Below are positions 6,902-15,533 of a DNA stretch of 64,000 bases, in pieces. Origin of the DNA: an uncultured Bacteroidota bacterium (lineage in GTDB: Bacteria; Bacteroidota; Bacteroidia; Bacteroidales; P3); contig CACYPU010000005.1 of the NCBI GenBank assembly GCA_902776365.1, positions 62,001 through 126,000 of the forward strand, written 5' to 3'. The stretch's first letter is position 1. Each line of letters opens with the position of its first letter. The translations under genes and the position numbers were made by a program. The notes beneath the pieces were generated by a model that was given only the letters and a program-made list of their open reading frames with translations, made no database searches and had not been told where the DNA came from.

Positions 6902-8488
6902 TTATTTATTCGCTGCAATTCTCTTTTTGTTCTCGACGATGCAGACGCGCTGGGGAATGATGACGCTGACGCCGTTGTAGGCAATCTCCTCTTCGAGAAT
7001 CTTCATGAACTCGTCGTGGTTCTTGGGTAGCGGCACGATGGTGCGGATGTGGTCGGGGTCGACGCCGAGGCCCTTGCAGATGTTGAAGAGCTTCTGGTTG
7101 GCGCTCGAGGGCTGACCGCCGGTCATAGCGGTGATGTCGTTATCGAGGATCATGATGATGACGTTGGCCTTTTCGTTGACGCAGTCGAGGAGGCCGGTCA
7201 TGCCGCTATGACCGAAGGTGCCGTCGCCGATGACGCCGATGGCGGGGAAGATGCCCATCTCGGCGGCGCCCTTGGCCATGGTGACCGAGGCGCCCATGCA
7301 GACGGTGGTGTCGATGGCGCCCATGTTGAAGCCGAGGGTGTAGCATCCGATGTCGCCGAAGACGCGGCCGTTGGGATATTTCTTCATCACGTCGACCACT
7401 GCCTGGTAGCTGTCGATGTGGGGGCAGCCGACGCAGAGGGCGGGAGGACGGTTGGTGACGACCTCGGGCACTGCGGGACCCTTGGGCATGGGGTTGCCGA
7501 GGGCGATGGCGACCTTCTCGGCGTTGAGCTCGCCGTCGCGGCGGATGGTCTCGTCGAGGCGGCCGTGCACGGGCTTGCCTTTGCCGAGGAAGCCTTTGAT
7601 GTGCTCTTCGACGAAGGGCTGGCCGTCCTCGAGGACGAGGATTTCGTCGCACTCGTCATAGAGCTTGCTCAGCATGTCGAAGGGTAGGGGATACTGGGTG
7701 ATTTTCACCACGGGGTAGGGGCACTTGCCGCCGGGGAAGTTCTCCTGGAGGTAGTTGAAGGCGATGCCGGTGGTAATGATGCCGCGCTTGTGGTCGGTGC
7801 CGGGGATGTACTGGTTGTAGCCGCTCTCCTGGCTGGCCTTGGTGAAGGCGGGCTGTTTGTCGATGAGGTCGCGGTAGAGGCGCTTGGCGTTGACGGGCAG
7901 CAGCACATAGCTCTTGGGGTCGCTGGGGCTGCTGAGGGGGTTCTGGGCGCGGACAGGCTTGCGCTCGACGCCGGCGCGGCTGTGGGCCAGACGGGTGGGG
8001 ATGCGCATGAGGATGGGGGTGCCCATCTGCTCGGAGAGTTCATAGCCGTAGAAGACCATGTCGTAGGCTTCCTGCTGGTTGGAGGGCTCGAGCATGGGAA
8101 TCATGGCCCAGTGGCCATAGTAGCGGCTGTCCTGCTCGTCCTGCGAGGAGAACATGGAGGGATCGTCGGCCACCACGATGATGACACCCTTGGTGCCGAT
8201 GATGGAGGCGTTCATGAAGGGGTCGCCGCAGACGTTGAGGCCCACGTGCTTCATGCAGGTCATGGCGCGCTTGCCGCTGTAGGCTACGCCGATGGAGGCC
8301 TCGAGGGCGGTCTTCTCGTTGGCGCACCAGTTGGCGACAACACCCTGCTCTTTGGCCTGTTTGGACTTCATCACATATTCGGTAATCTGGGTCGACGGGG
8401 TGCCCGGGTAGCTGTTGATGGCGCTACCGCCGGCATCGATAAATGCCTGTGCTATAGCCTCGTCGCCTAAAAGGAGGAGTTTGGACAT
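6902..8488 (-). CDS. iorA: Indolepyruvate:ferredoxin oxidoreductase, alpha subunit
   Basis: A 528-residue thiamine diphosphate enzyme subunit. N-terminal pyrimidine-binding domain starts LLLGDEAIAQAFIDAGG; the C-terminal TPP domain has GDIGCYTLG, GDGTFGHSGMTG and the DND near ITAMTGGQ. A CVGCPH motif lies near residue 352. Archaeal and many bacterial IorA proteins carry two [4Fe-4S] clusters in a C-terminal ferredoxin domain; here the protein ends at about residue 528 without any CxxCxxC motif, so an external ferredoxin must take the electrons. Shorter IorA proteins like this are known in Bacteroidota. Own promoter at 8531-8561. Confidence 0.92.
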   Translation of the reverse strand: MSKLLLLGDEAIAQAFIDAGGSAINSYPGTPSTQITEYVMKSKQAKEQGVVANWCANEKTALEASIGVAYSGKRAMTCMKHVGLNVCGDPFMNASIIGTKGVIIVVADDPSMFSSQDEQDSRYYGHWAMIPMLEPSNQQEAYDMVFYGYELSEQMGTPILMRIPTRLAHSRAGVERKPVRAQNPLSSPSDPKSYVLLPVNAKRLYRDLIDKQPAFTKASQESGYNQYIPGTDHKRGIITTGIAFNYLQENFPGGKCPYPVVKITQYPLPFDMLSKLYDECDEILVLEDGQPFVEEHIKGFLGKGKPVHGRLDETIRRDGELNAEKVAIALGNPMPKGPAVPEVVTNRPPALCVGCPHIDSYQAVVDVMKKYPNGRVFGDIGCYTLGFNMGAIDTTVCMGASVTMAKGAAEMGIFPAIGVIGDGTFGHSGMTGLLDCVNEKANVIIMILDNDITAMTGGQPSSANQKLFNICKGLGVDPDHIRTIVPLPKNHDEFMKILEEEIAYNGVSVIIPQRVCIVENKKRIAANK

Positions 8489-8530
8489 AATTGTTATTTT
8501 TTGTTGTTAAATTGTTACTTTTTGAATTTG

Positions 8531-8561
8531 CAAAGATAGGAAAAAAAAATGACGTGGCAAA
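8531..8561 (-). promoter_or_regulatory. Promoter of iorA-iorB-symporter
   Basis: Minus-strand TTTG (8561-8558), 19-nt spacer, TATCTTTG (8538-8531), about 40 nt before the iorA start. Confidence 0.75.
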
Positions 8562-8620
8562 ACTTTTTTTTATTTTATTTGTTTTTTGCATTTTATTGTT
8601 TCTATATAAAAAAAAAGTTG

Positions 8621-8628
8621 TATTTTTG
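8621..8628 (+). promoter_or_regulatory. -7 element of the mannosyltransferase gene
   Basis: TATTTTTG on the plus strand, 24 nt before ATG 8653. The -33 region is less clear (ATTG near 8595-8598). Confidence 0.6.
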
Positions 8629-8652
8629 CAGTTTAATTAAAACTGATTGAAT

Positions 8653-9378
8653 ATGTCTGACACACTGGTAATCACGCCGACATACAACGAGAAGGAGAAT
8701 ATTGAGGCTATCATTCGCAAGGTCTTTTCGCTCCCGAAGGAGTTCGATATGCTCATTATCGAGGATAATTCGCCCGACGGCACCGCCGACATCGTGAAGC
8801 GTCTGATGCAGGAATTTCCCGAGCGCCTGTTCATCGTGGAGCGCAAGGGCAAGCTGGGTCTGGGCACCGCCTACCTCGACGGCATGCGCTGGGGCAACGA
8901 GCATGGCTATGAGTATATGATTGAGATGGATGCCGACTTCAGCCACAATCCCGACGATCTGGTGCGCCTCTACGACGCCTGCGCCAGCGGCAAGGGCGAC
9001 GTGGTGGTGGGCAGCCGCTATGTGGGAGGCAAAATCAGCGTGGTCAACTGGCCCATGGGGCGTCTGATGATGAGCTACTATGCCTCGAAATATGTCCGCA
9101 TTGTCACCGGCATGAAGGTGGCGGACTCCACCGCTGGCTTCGTCTGCTGGAGTCGCCGTGTGCTGGAGAAGGTAAAGTTTGACAAGGTGAAGTTCGTCGG
9201 CTACGCCTTCCAGATAGAGATGAAATACACCGCCACTCGTCTGGGCTTCAAGGTCTACGAGGTGCCCATTATCTTCACCGACCGCGTCCTCGGCGTCAGC
9301 AAGATGAGCATGAAGATCTTCAAGGAGGCCTTCTTCGGTGTGTTCAGCCTGCGGTTCCGCCGCTGGCGCAAATATTAG
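8653..9378 (+). CDS. Polyprenol monophosphomannose synthase-like glycosyltransferase (GT2)
   Basis: A 241-residue GT-A fold protein similar to dolichol-phosphate mannosyltransferase. N-terminal VITPTYNEKENIE, then IIEDNSPDGTADI (nucleotide-binding Asp), and EMDADFSHNP (DxD-like metal site, about residue 95). No C-terminal membrane anchor is present, as in soluble bacterial enzymes. It would transfer mannose from GDP-mannose to a polyprenyl phosphate on the cytoplasmic face, supplying protein or envelope glycosylation. ATG 8653 is preferred to the in-frame TTG 8647 because the latter crowds the promoter. The stop is immediately followed by the left inverted repeat of the GxxExxY cassette. Confidence 0.88.
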   Translation: MSDTLVITPTYNEKENIEAIIRKVFSLPKEFDMLIIEDNSPDGTADIVKRLMQEFPERLFIVERKGKLGLGTAYLDGMRWGNEHGYEYMIEMDADFSHNPDDLVRLYDACASGKGDVVVGSRYVGGKISVVNWPMGRLMMSYYASKYVRIVTGMKVADSTAGFVCWSRRVLEKVKFDKVKFVGYAFQIEMKYTATRLGFKVYEVPIIFTDRVLGVSKMSMKIFKEAFFGVFSLRFRRWRKY

Positions 9379-9426
9379 TTCTCCTTGCCCTTCGGGCAGA
9401 GATCTCGTAAATCTTGTAGATTTTGC
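9379..9426. repeat. Left inverted repeat of the GxxExxY cassette
   Basis: Starts TTCTCCT, contains a small TGCCCTTCGGGCA hairpin and then GAGATCTCGTAAATCTTGTA. The reverse complement of 9832-9873 aligns to it over TTCTCCT, GAGATC, GTA(A/G)ATCTTGTAGATT and GC with a few gaps. Confidence 0.75.
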
Positions 9427-9439
9427 TAACGCAACAACT

Positions 9440-9811
9440 ATGGATTTTGATGAAATAAAATATCAGGTAAGAGGAGCTGCAATGGAAGTGTATACCCATT
9501 TTGGTCCTGGATTGCTTGAGTCGGTATACGAAAAGGCGATGATTCGAGAATTAGAGTTGCGTGGGCTAAAAGTACAATCGCAGGTAAACATACCAATAAT
9601 GTATAAAGGGTCACCTGTGGGTGATGATTTGCGAATAGATTTATTTGTGGAGGATGAATTGATAGTAGAACTTAAATCAGTGGAAGAAATAAAGGATGTA
9701 TTTTATAAGCAGTTACGTACATATCTTAAGTTGATGGATAAAGAAGAGGGTCTTCTCATCAACTTCGGGGAATATGATTTTAAAAAGGGATTAAGAAGAG
9801 TGACACTATGA
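9440..9811 (+). CDS. GxxExxY family protein
   Basis: A 123-residue protein with the family-naming motif in GPGLLESVYEKA (about residues 22-33) and a PD-(D/E)XK-like core: RIDLFVEDELIVELKS (about residues 69-84), with E-x-K. GxxExxY proteins (TIGR04256) are small proteins of unknown function scattered through bacteria and often found in odd places. The ATG at 9440 is chosen; an earlier in-frame start would run through the left repeat. Codons are AT-rich unlike both neighbours, and inverted repeats flank the gene, so it probably arrived as a unit. Confidence 0.88.
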   Translation: MDFDEIKYQVRGAAMEVYTHFGPGLLESVYEKAMIRELELRGLKVQSQVNIPIMYKGSPVGDDLRIDLFVEDELIVELKSVEEIKDVFYKQLRTYLKLMDKEEGLLINFGEYDFKKGLRRVTL

Positions 9812-9831
9812 CCTGCGTAGCTGCGCGAAGC

Positions 9832-9873
9832 GCGGAATCTACAAGATCTACAGGATCTCGCGAAGCAGGAGAA
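9832..9873. repeat. Right inverted repeat of the GxxExxY cassette
   Basis: Reads GCGGAATCTACAAGATCTAC and on to GCAGGAGAA; imperfect inverse of 9379-9426. A GCGCGAAGCGC hairpin lies just inside it. Confidence 0.75.
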
Positions 9874-9904
9874 TAAAGATAAACAGAAAAAGATATACAG
9901 AAAT

Positions 9905-11890
9905 ATGAGAAAGATTTTATTGACCCTGGCGGCCGTGATGTGCGCCGCTACGATGATGGCACAGGACAAGATGTTGCAGTGGGATGAGTTGATGAACTAC
10001 AAGCTCTACCCGCAGCGCGAGATGCGCGGCTTCACCTTTGTGCCGGGCACCAACAAGGTGATGTACCTCAAGGACACCGCCTATATGCTCTTCGACGGCA
10101 AGAAAGAGCGCGCGATGACCGACGACGAGCGTCGCGAGTACCGCAATATGACGCGTCAGCAAAGAGAGGAACGTGTGGAGACGAAGGACGGCAACCTCTA
10201 TGTCGACGACAAATTGGTGGAGCGTGGCGACGGCTATAATATCGTCCTCGGCGAGAGCGTGCACCGCAACGAATTCGGTATTGAGGGTGGCCTCTTCTGG
10301 TCACCCAAGGGCAACCGCCTGGCCTTCTACCGCATGGATCAGAGCATGGTGGTCGACTATCCCATCGTCAACACCAAAGCTCGCGAGGCCGAGGTGCGCA
10401 ACATCAAGTACCCCATGGCCGGCATGAAGAGCCACGAGGTGACGGTGGGTGTGTGGGACACGAAGACCGAGAAACTCGTCTATCTCAACACCCGCAAGGA
10501 CACCACTGTTCACGAGCGCGAGATGTACCTCACCAATATCGCCTGGAGCCCCGACGAGAAATATGTGTATATCGCCAAAATCAACCGCGAGCAGAACCAC
10601 ATGTGGCTCGAGCAGTATGACGCCGTTACGGGAGCCTTCGTGAAGGTGCTCTTCGAGGAGACGAACCCCCGCTATGTGGAGCCTTGCGAGCCCATGATTT
10701 TCACTCCCAAGGGCGACCAGTTCCTCTGGTATTCGATGCGTGACGGCTACAAGCACCTCTACCTATATAATATCGACGGCACCCTCGTTAAACAGGTGAC
10801 CAAAGGCGAGTATGAGGTCGAGGGCTTCATCCAGTTCGACAAGAAAGGCGAGAATATCTTCGTCTATGCCAACAAGGACAACCTTGCTGGCCGCGACGCC
10901 TACCGCGTGAACCTCAAGAAGGGTACCCTGGAGTGCATGACTATGACCGAGAACGGCCTGCACGGCACCCACAGCGTGGTGATTAACGAGGCTGGCACCT
11001 CTTGGGTGGATGTATGGAGCAGCGTCAATGTGCCTATGCGTGCCGACCTGCGCGACTGGAAACACAAGAACCCCGTCAAGACCTTCTATGAGGCCAAGAA
11101 TCCATTGGAAGAATATGCTATGCCTGATGTTACGCTTGGCACCATCAAGGCTGCCGACGGCACGACCGACCTCTACTACCGCCTCATCACCCCTCCCAAT
11201 ATGGAGAAGGGTAAGAAATATCCGACCCTCGTCTACGTCTACGGTGGTCCGCACTCGCAGCTTGTGACTGACAGCTGGCTTGCTGGCGGCAACCTCTACT
11301 TTATGTTCCTCGCCCAGCAGGGCTATGTGGTCTTCACCCTCGACAACCGTGGCACCGACAACCGCGGCTTCGAGTTCGAGAGCTGCACCCACCGCCACCT
11401 GGGCGAGATTGAGATGGCCGACCAGATGGAAGGCGTCAAGTTCCTCAAGAGCCTGCCCTATGTCGACCAGAACCGCATGGGCGTGGAGGGCTGGAGCTTC
11501 GGTGGCTTCATGACCATCACCATGAAGCTGGCGCACCCCGAGGTCTTCAAGGTGGGCTGCGCCGGTGGCCCCGTCATCGACTGGAAATGGTACGAAATCA
11601 TGTACGGCGAACGCTATATGGACACTCCGCAGGAGAATCCCGAGGGCTACGAGGCCAACTGCCTGCTCAACAAGGCCAAGAACCTTGAAGGCCGTCTGCT
11701 CGTCATCCACGGCTGCGAGGACAATACCGTCGTCTGGCAGCACTCGCTGGAGTTCATCGAGCGTTGCATCAACAACTACAAGCAGGTCGACTACTTCGTC
11801 TACCCCCACCACGAGCACAACGTGCTGGGTCGCGAGCGTTTGCACCTCTACCAGAAGATGTTCCAATACTACGAAGACCACCTGAAATAG
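9905..11890 (+). CDS. Dipeptidyl peptidase IV-like S9 family serine peptidase
   Basis: A 661-residue exported protein with signal peptide MRKILLTLAAVMCAATMMAQ. The N-terminal part is a beta-propeller (DPPIV_N) and the C-terminal ~220 residues an alpha/beta-hydrolase. The catalytic triad is visible: Ser531 in GWSFGGF, Asp606 in GCEDNTVV and His638 in HHEHNVLG. Enzymes of this family cut X-Pro or related dipeptides from peptide N-termini in the periplasm and serve peptide utilisation in Bacteroidales. At 661 residues it is shorter than the ~720 usual for DPP-IV, because the propeller is compact. It is probably the first gene of a group with ribE. Confidence 0.92.
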   Translation: MRKILLTLAAVMCAATMMAQDKMLQWDELMNYKLYPQREMRGFTFVPGTNKVMYLKDTAYMLFDGKKERAMTDDERREYRNMTRQQREERVETKDGNLYVDDKLVERGDGYNIVLGESVHRNEFGIEGGLFWSPKGNRLAFYRMDQSMVVDYPIVNTKAREAEVRNIKYPMAGMKSHEVTVGVWDTKTEKLVYLNTRKDTTVHEREMYLTNIAWSPDEKYVYIAKINREQNHMWLEQYDAVTGAFVKVLFEETNPRYVEPCEPMIFTPKGDQFLWYSMRDGYKHLYLYNIDGTLVKQVTKGEYEVEGFIQFDKKGENIFVYANKDNLAGRDAYRVNLKKGTLECMTMTENGLHGTHSVVINEAGTSWVDVWSSVNVPMRADLRDWKHKNPVKTFYEAKNPLEEYAMPDVTLGTIKAADGTTDLYYRLITPPNMEKGKKYPTLVYVYGGPHSQLVTDSWLAGGNLYFMFLAQQGYVVFTLDNRGTDNRGFEFESCTHRHLGEIEMADQMEGVKFLKSLPYVDQNRMGVEGWSFGGFMTITMKLAHPEVFKVGCAGGPVIDWKWYEIMYGERYMDTPQENPEGYEANCLLNKAKNLEGRLLVIHGCEDNTVVWQHSLEFIERCINNYKQVDYFVYPHHEHNVLGRERLHLYQKMFQYYEDHLK

Positions 11891-11919
11891 TTAAGAGTTA
11901 AAAGATAAGAGTTAATAGT
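11891..11919. repeat. Short degenerate tandem repeat (AGAGTTAA type)
   Basis: Three to four units of GTTAAGA / GAGTTAA fill the gap between the peptidase stop and the ribE start. Confidence 0.65.
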
Positions 11920-11920
11920 T

Positions 11921-12532
11921 ATGTTTACAGGGATTATAGAAACGACTGCGCGGGTCGTCAAGATAGAAAAAGAGAATACCAACTACCACTTCACCCTCGA
12001 GGTGCCCTTCGGCGACGAACTCGCCATCGACCAAAGCATGGCCCACGACGGCTGCTGCCTCACCGTCGTCAAGGTCGACAAGGAGAAGAAGCAGTATGTC
12101 GTCACCGCCATGGACGAGACCATGCTGAAGACCAACCTCGGCACCTGGCAGGTGGGCACGGAGGTCAACGTGGAGCGTTCCATGCGTATGGACGGCCGCT
12201 TCGACGGCCACATCGTCCAGGGGCATGTCGACCAGACAGCCACCTGCACCAAGGTGGTCGACGACAACGGCTCGTGGCGCTTCTACTTCGAATACGACGC
12301 CAAGAACGCCCCCAGCATCACTGTTCCAAAGGGCAGTATTAGCATCAATGGTGTGAGTCTCACCGTCGTCGACTCAGAACCCGGCATGTTCAGCGTTGCC
12401 ATCATACCTTATACTTATAAGGTGACGAACTTCCACAACTTCAAACCCGGCACGGTGGTTAACATCGAGTTCGACGTCTTCGGCAAGTATGTACAGCGCC
12501 TGCTCGAGCAGTACATGGCCGCGGTGAAGTAG
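11921..12532 (+). CDS. ribE: Riboflavin synthase, alpha subunit
   Basis: A 203-residue protein made of two lumazine-binding repeats; the N-terminal MFTGIIETTA is the family signature. Repeat 1 has HDGCCLTVV (about residue 43) and repeat 2 has INGVSLTVV (about residue 143). It dismutates two 6,7-dimethyl-8-ribityllumazine molecules to riboflavin. No other rib gene is adjacent. It follows the S9 peptidase by 30 nt. Confidence 0.95.
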   Translation: MFTGIIETTARVVKIEKENTNYHFTLEVPFGDELAIDQSMAHDGCCLTVVKVDKEKKQYVVTAMDETMLKTNLGTWQVGTEVNVERSMRMDGRFDGHIVQGHVDQTATCTKVVDDNGSWRFYFEYDAKNAPSITVPKGSISINGVSLTVVDSEPGMFSVAIIPYTYKVTNFHNFKPGTVVNIEFDVFGKYVQRLLEQYMAAVK

Positions 12533-12549
12533 CCTCCTGTTGCGCATTA

Positions 12550-12921
12550 ATGCGACCACTAACGATTCATACACGGAGGTTTCCGCCAAGAGGGTTCTAC
12601 GCCGTCACGCTGTTTCCGGTGATTTTCCACAAGGGAGAGAAACTTTCGGAGCATGAACTACGGCACGAGACGGTGCATCTGTGGCAGCAGGCGGCATTGC
12701 TGGTGGTGCCGTTCTATGTGCTTTATCTGATTTTCTGGATTATAGGGCTGTTGCGCTATCGCGACAGCTATCGCGCCTACCGCGAGATACCTTTTGAAAG
12801 GTCAGCCTATGCTCTAGAATCGCTGCCCCGACAGTCGGGATGGCGGCAGGCTTTCGACTGGCTTAGGGAACTGGGTCGTAGCCGGAGCCACCCCAGGGAT
12901 TGCAGCGGAGGATGCGCTTGA
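12550..12921 (+). CDS. Small membrane protein with an HExxH motif
   Basis: A 123-residue protein starting 17 nt after ribE. It has HETVHLWQQ (about residues 37-45), an HExxH zinc-site motif as in metallopeptidases, followed by one long hydrophobic segment ([20 protein letters not shown]). Such small membrane-bound HExxH proteins occur in Bacteroidota without known function. The last 59 nt overlap yidD on the other strand; the C-terminal [10 protein letters not shown] is therefore antisense to a real gene and may be unimportant. Confidence 0.65.
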   Translation: MRPLTIHTRRFPPRGFYAVTLFPVIFHKGEKLSEHELRHETVHLWQQAALLVVPFYVLYLIFWIIGLLRYRDSYRAYREIPFERSAYALESLPRQSGWRQAFDWLRELGRSRSHPRDCSGGCA

Positions 12922-13087
12922 GGGCCAGCCAGCCTCCTTTGAAAGCACCGTATTTCGTGATTGCCTCCTTGGCATACTGCGAGCAGGTGGGCGTGTAGCG
13001 GCAGGCCGGCGGCAGCAGCGGCGAGATGCAGGTGCGATAGAAGGCGATGAGCGCCAGTAACAACCATGAGAGAGGCTTGAACTTCAT
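12863..13087 (-). CDS. yidD: Membrane protein insertion efficiency factor YidD
   Basis: A 74-residue protein with the whole family pattern: an N-terminal amphipathic [19 protein letters not shown], then [15 protein letters not shown] with the conserved cysteines, and [13 protein letters not shown] at the C-terminus. YidD is a small haemolysin-like membrane-associated protein that aids YidC-dependent insertion. It overlaps rnpA by 4 nt (ATGA), the classic rnpA-yidD arrangement. Confidence 0.96.
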   Translation of the reverse strand: MKFKPLSWLLLALIAFYRTCISPLLPPACRYTPTCSQYAKEAITKYGAFKGGWLALKRILRCNPWGGSGYDPVP

Positions 13088-13521
13088 AGCGTGGCTACAA
13101 TTTCTTTCTCCAACGACTCAAGGAGTTTGTCCATCTTCTTGCCCAGCTGCTCGAAGGGCATGATTTCATTATGGACATATACCATCGAGAAGACGATGCT
13201 GATGCTGTGTTCCTCGAGGAATGCGTAGAAATCCGGTTTCCGCAGACGGTAGCATTCGCGCGTCAGGCGTCGCACACGGTTGCGGTCCACGGCATGCTTG
13301 AACTTGCGCTTGGGAGCGACGATGAGGACTTGGCAAGGGGAGTGCAGGGGAGTGCAAAGGAGTGCAAGGGAGTGCAAGGACGATTGCTCTTTAGGAGGGG
13401 TTGGAAATGCGAGCCACTGAACAGAAAAAGGGAAAGCCATCAGCCGGTGACCCTCTGCGTAGAGTTGGTCGATCAGCCGACGGCTGCACAGTCGTTCTTC
13501 TTTCTTAAAGGTGAAGTCCAT
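13084..13521 (-). CDS. rnpA: Ribonuclease P protein component
   Basis: A 145-residue protein starting [15 protein letters not shown]; the later in-frame ATG at 13521 is preferred because it matches the family start. The RNase P basic motif [19 protein letters not shown] (about residues 70-88) is intact. It binds the RNase P RNA and 5'-leader of pre-tRNA. Between the first strand and the VLIVAPKRK strand there is an extra ~17-20 residue loop ([15 protein letters not shown]) encoded by four tandem copies of a 10-11 bp repeat. Typical RnpA proteins have no such loop. The gene lies between hemD and yidD on the minus strand. Confidence 0.95.
   Translation of the reverse strand: MDFTFKKEERLCSRRLIDQLYAEGHRLMAFPFSVQWLAFPTPPKEQSSLHSLALLCTPLHSPCQVLIVAPKRKFKHAVDRNRVRRLTRECYRLRKPDFYAFLEEHSISIVFSMVYVHNEIMPFEQLGKKMDKLLESLEKEIVATL
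13332..13382. repeat. In-frame tandem repeat inside rnpA
   Basis: Four to five units of GGAGTGCAAG / GGAGTGCAGG type. The same unit in the opposite coding sense lies in the AddB-like gene (753-780). Confidence 0.88.
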
Positions 13522-13545
13522 GATTTGACTCACACATTGACGCAA

Positions 13546-14670
13546 TCACGCTTTCTTCTTGGCCGTCTTCTTTTCAGCAGGCGCGCTGCGCTTTGTCGCC
13601 GCCGCTTTTGCAGCTACTTTAGGAGCCGTTTTAGGAGCTACTTTAGGAGTCGCTTTAGGAGTTGCTTTGGTGACCTCTTTAGCAGCTAGTTTTGCGGCCT
13701 CTTTGGCAGCCTCTTTCTCCTTCTTGGCGGCTTCGGCCTCTTTCCGGGCCTTCTCGGCGGCGCGTGCGGCGCGGCGGGCGGCGGCTTGGGCTTTCTTCTC
13801 CTCCATGCGCTGCTTGTAGATTTCTTTGTTGGCGATGACGGGTTTGGCTTTCTTGGGGGCAGCGGTAGTGATGGTGTTTTTCACGCCGTGTTTCATCATT
13901 TCGCCTTTCGAGGCGATGACAGCGCCCTGCTCTTTGCCCATGATATAGTTCTCAATGGCCATAGCCATCGACGGGGCTGTCTGCGTCGGGGCGCCGATAG
14001 TGAGCTTGATGCCCTGTTCCTTGAGGGAGGCGTGTGTCGAGGTGCCAAAGGCGGCGATGATGATATTGCGTTCCTTGACATTGGGAAAACTCTTCACCAG
14101 GCTGCGCACTCCGATGGGGGAAAAGAGGGCGATGGCATCGAAGTCCTCGAGTTTGAACTTAGTGAGGTCTTTGGGCGCTGAGGTGTACATCGGGGCCTTG
14201 GTGTATTTGAACTTGGCTTTGTCGAGGGCTTTGGTGTACTCAGTCTGTTTCTCGTCGCTGCAGGGGAAGAGGAACTTCTCGTCGCGGTGTTTTCCCATCA
14301 CCTCCAGCAGGTCGGAGAAATACTGGTTGCCGAAAAAGACTTTGCGTTTGCGATACTGTATGTAGTTCTGCAGGTAGAGGGCAATGGCCTCGGTGGAGCA
14401 GAAGAATTTCATGTCCTCGCTGATGGTCTCGCGCAGTTCCTTGAGCATACGGAAGAAGTGGTCGATGGCGTTCTTGCTGTTGAAGATGATGGCGGTGTAT
14501 TCGCTGATGTGGATGCGGGTCTTTCTGAACTCAGATGCAGGGATGCCTACTACTTCAAAAAATTTGAAAAAAGTGATGTCAACTTTGTGCTTGTTGATGA
14601 GATTTCTGTAGGGCGATTTCTCCAAATCGGCGGGTGCCGGCTGCGAAATTAGTAATTTTTTTATCTTCAT
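13546..14670 (-). CDS. hemD: Uroporphyrinogen-III synthase with a histone H1-like C-terminal tail
   Basis: Residues 1-245 are a HemD domain of the Bacteroidota type (IKKLLISQPAP at the start, FNSKNAIDHF near residue 65, FSPIGVRSLVKSF near residue 185, AAFGTSTHASL near residue 210). HemD cyclises hydroxymethylbilane in tetrapyrrole synthesis. From about residue 270 to 374 follows a lysine/alanine-rich tail: a charged coiled-coil part (KAQAAARRAARAAEKARKE) and then repeats such as KATPKATPKVAPKTAPK, resembling histone H1 or AlgP tails. Such a tail is not part of HemD and could bind nucleic acid. Neighbours are DUF4271 upstream and rnpA downstream. Without other hem genes here, its pathway role is inferred from family. 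Confidence 0.85.
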   Translation of the reverse strand: MKIKKLLISQPAPADLEKSPYRNLINKHKVDITFFKFFEVVGIPASEFRKTRIHISEYTAIIFNSKNAIDHFFRMLKELRETISEDMKFFCSTEAIALYLQNYIQYRKRKVFFGNQYFSDLLEVMGKHRDEKFLFPCSDEKQTEYTKALDKAKFKYTKAPMYTSAPKDLTKFKLEDFDAIALFSPIGVRSLVKSFPNVKERNIIIAAFGTSTHASLKEQGIKLTIGAPTQTAPSMAMAIENYIMGKEQGAVIASKGEMMKHGVKNTITTAAPKKAKPVIANKEIYKQRMEEKKAQAAARRAARAAEKARKEAEAAKKEKEAAKEAAKLAAKEVTKATPKATPKVAPKTAPKVAAKAAATKRSAPAEKKTAKKKA

Positions 14671-14702
14671 GGATTCGCTAAAATTATTCTCAACTTATTG
14701 AT

Positions 14703-15521
14703 TTATTGCGCCAATAGCCATTTTAGGACTACTAGAATGGGTATTGTTTCGACGATGCAAAGATAGTAAAAAAGATAGAAACTGGAGCCATTTGGATGTG
14801 TTAAAAAAACTTTTACGCTCCTGAAGAAGCGTGTCAGGAAGCCTATACAGAGGAAGATGACGATTATCCACGTCATGACCGTGCGTCCTCCCGGCAGGTA
14901 GAAATAGAGGAAGAGCAGCGGGAGGGCGGCAGAGGCCTCGATGAGGTGGTAGAGATAGTTGCTGGTGATATACAGCGCCATGTTCTGCTTGTTCTCGAAA
15001 GTGTTTCCCAGCAAACGTAGTAGCGCATTTCGCATGATGTATAGCAGCGCCACCGCTGCGAACAGTAGCAGGTAGCCGGGAATGCCGCTTTGGGACCACA
15101 TCGCTTGATGTATGGGCAGACAAACTCCTGCCGTCAGCAGCAGGCCCATGGGTAACATCGTTATGTTTCGGTTCAGGTTGCAGTCGCGCACCAAACGGTC
15201 CATCGCTCGCAGGTCGATGGCCGACTTTAGCAGCAACCCAAACTTGATGTTGCGCATCCGGAACAGCACACAGGTCAACGCCGAGAAGAGCAGCAGCGCA
15301 AGGAATATCCAAGCCTGCGTGGCATTGTCGGCTCGGCTCTGCATGCCGTTGTGGACGATGGGGAGGTTGTGGGGAGCGATGATTGACTCGTGGAAGATAG
15401 TGTCGGGCAGTTCATGGACAGGATGTATGGAGTCGGTAGGGATGCCGACGTATGCGGTGCTCTGCCCCTGCAAAAAAGGCTGTGCGTGTAAATCCATAGT
15501 GTCGTTAGTTTGCTGAGTCAT
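14703..15521 (-). CDS. DUF4271 domain-containing membrane protein
   Basis: A 272-residue protein with a ~65-residue polar N-terminus and about seven hydrophobic segments starting at AWIFLALLLFSAL. The C-terminal GSSFYLFYYLCIVETIPILV is characteristic of DUF4271, a Bacteroidota family commonly next to hemD. Function unknown. It is 32 nt before hemD and 12 nt after the C25 peptidase gene, which suggests one transcript. Confidence 0.85.
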   Translation of the reverse strand: MTQQTNDTMDLHAQPFLQGQSTAYVGIPTDSIHPVHELPDTIFHESIIAPHNLPIVHNGMQSRADNATQAWIFLALLLFSALTCVLFRMRNIKFGLLLKSAIDLRAMDRLVRDCNLNRNITMLPMGLLLTAGVCLPIHQAMWSQSGIPGYLLLFAAVALLYIMRNALLRLLGNTFENKQNMALYITSNYLYHLIEASAALPLLFLYFYLPGGRTVMTWIIVIFLCIGFLTRFFRSVKVFLTHPNGSSFYLFYYLCIVETIPILVVLKWLLAQ

Positions 15522-15533
15522 GGTGGTGGTTCG

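Noticed and set aside
12870-12921. Functional C-terminus of the 123-aa HExxH protein
   Set aside because: This stretch is antisense to the end of yidD and has no conserved look; only the first ~105 residues are credible.
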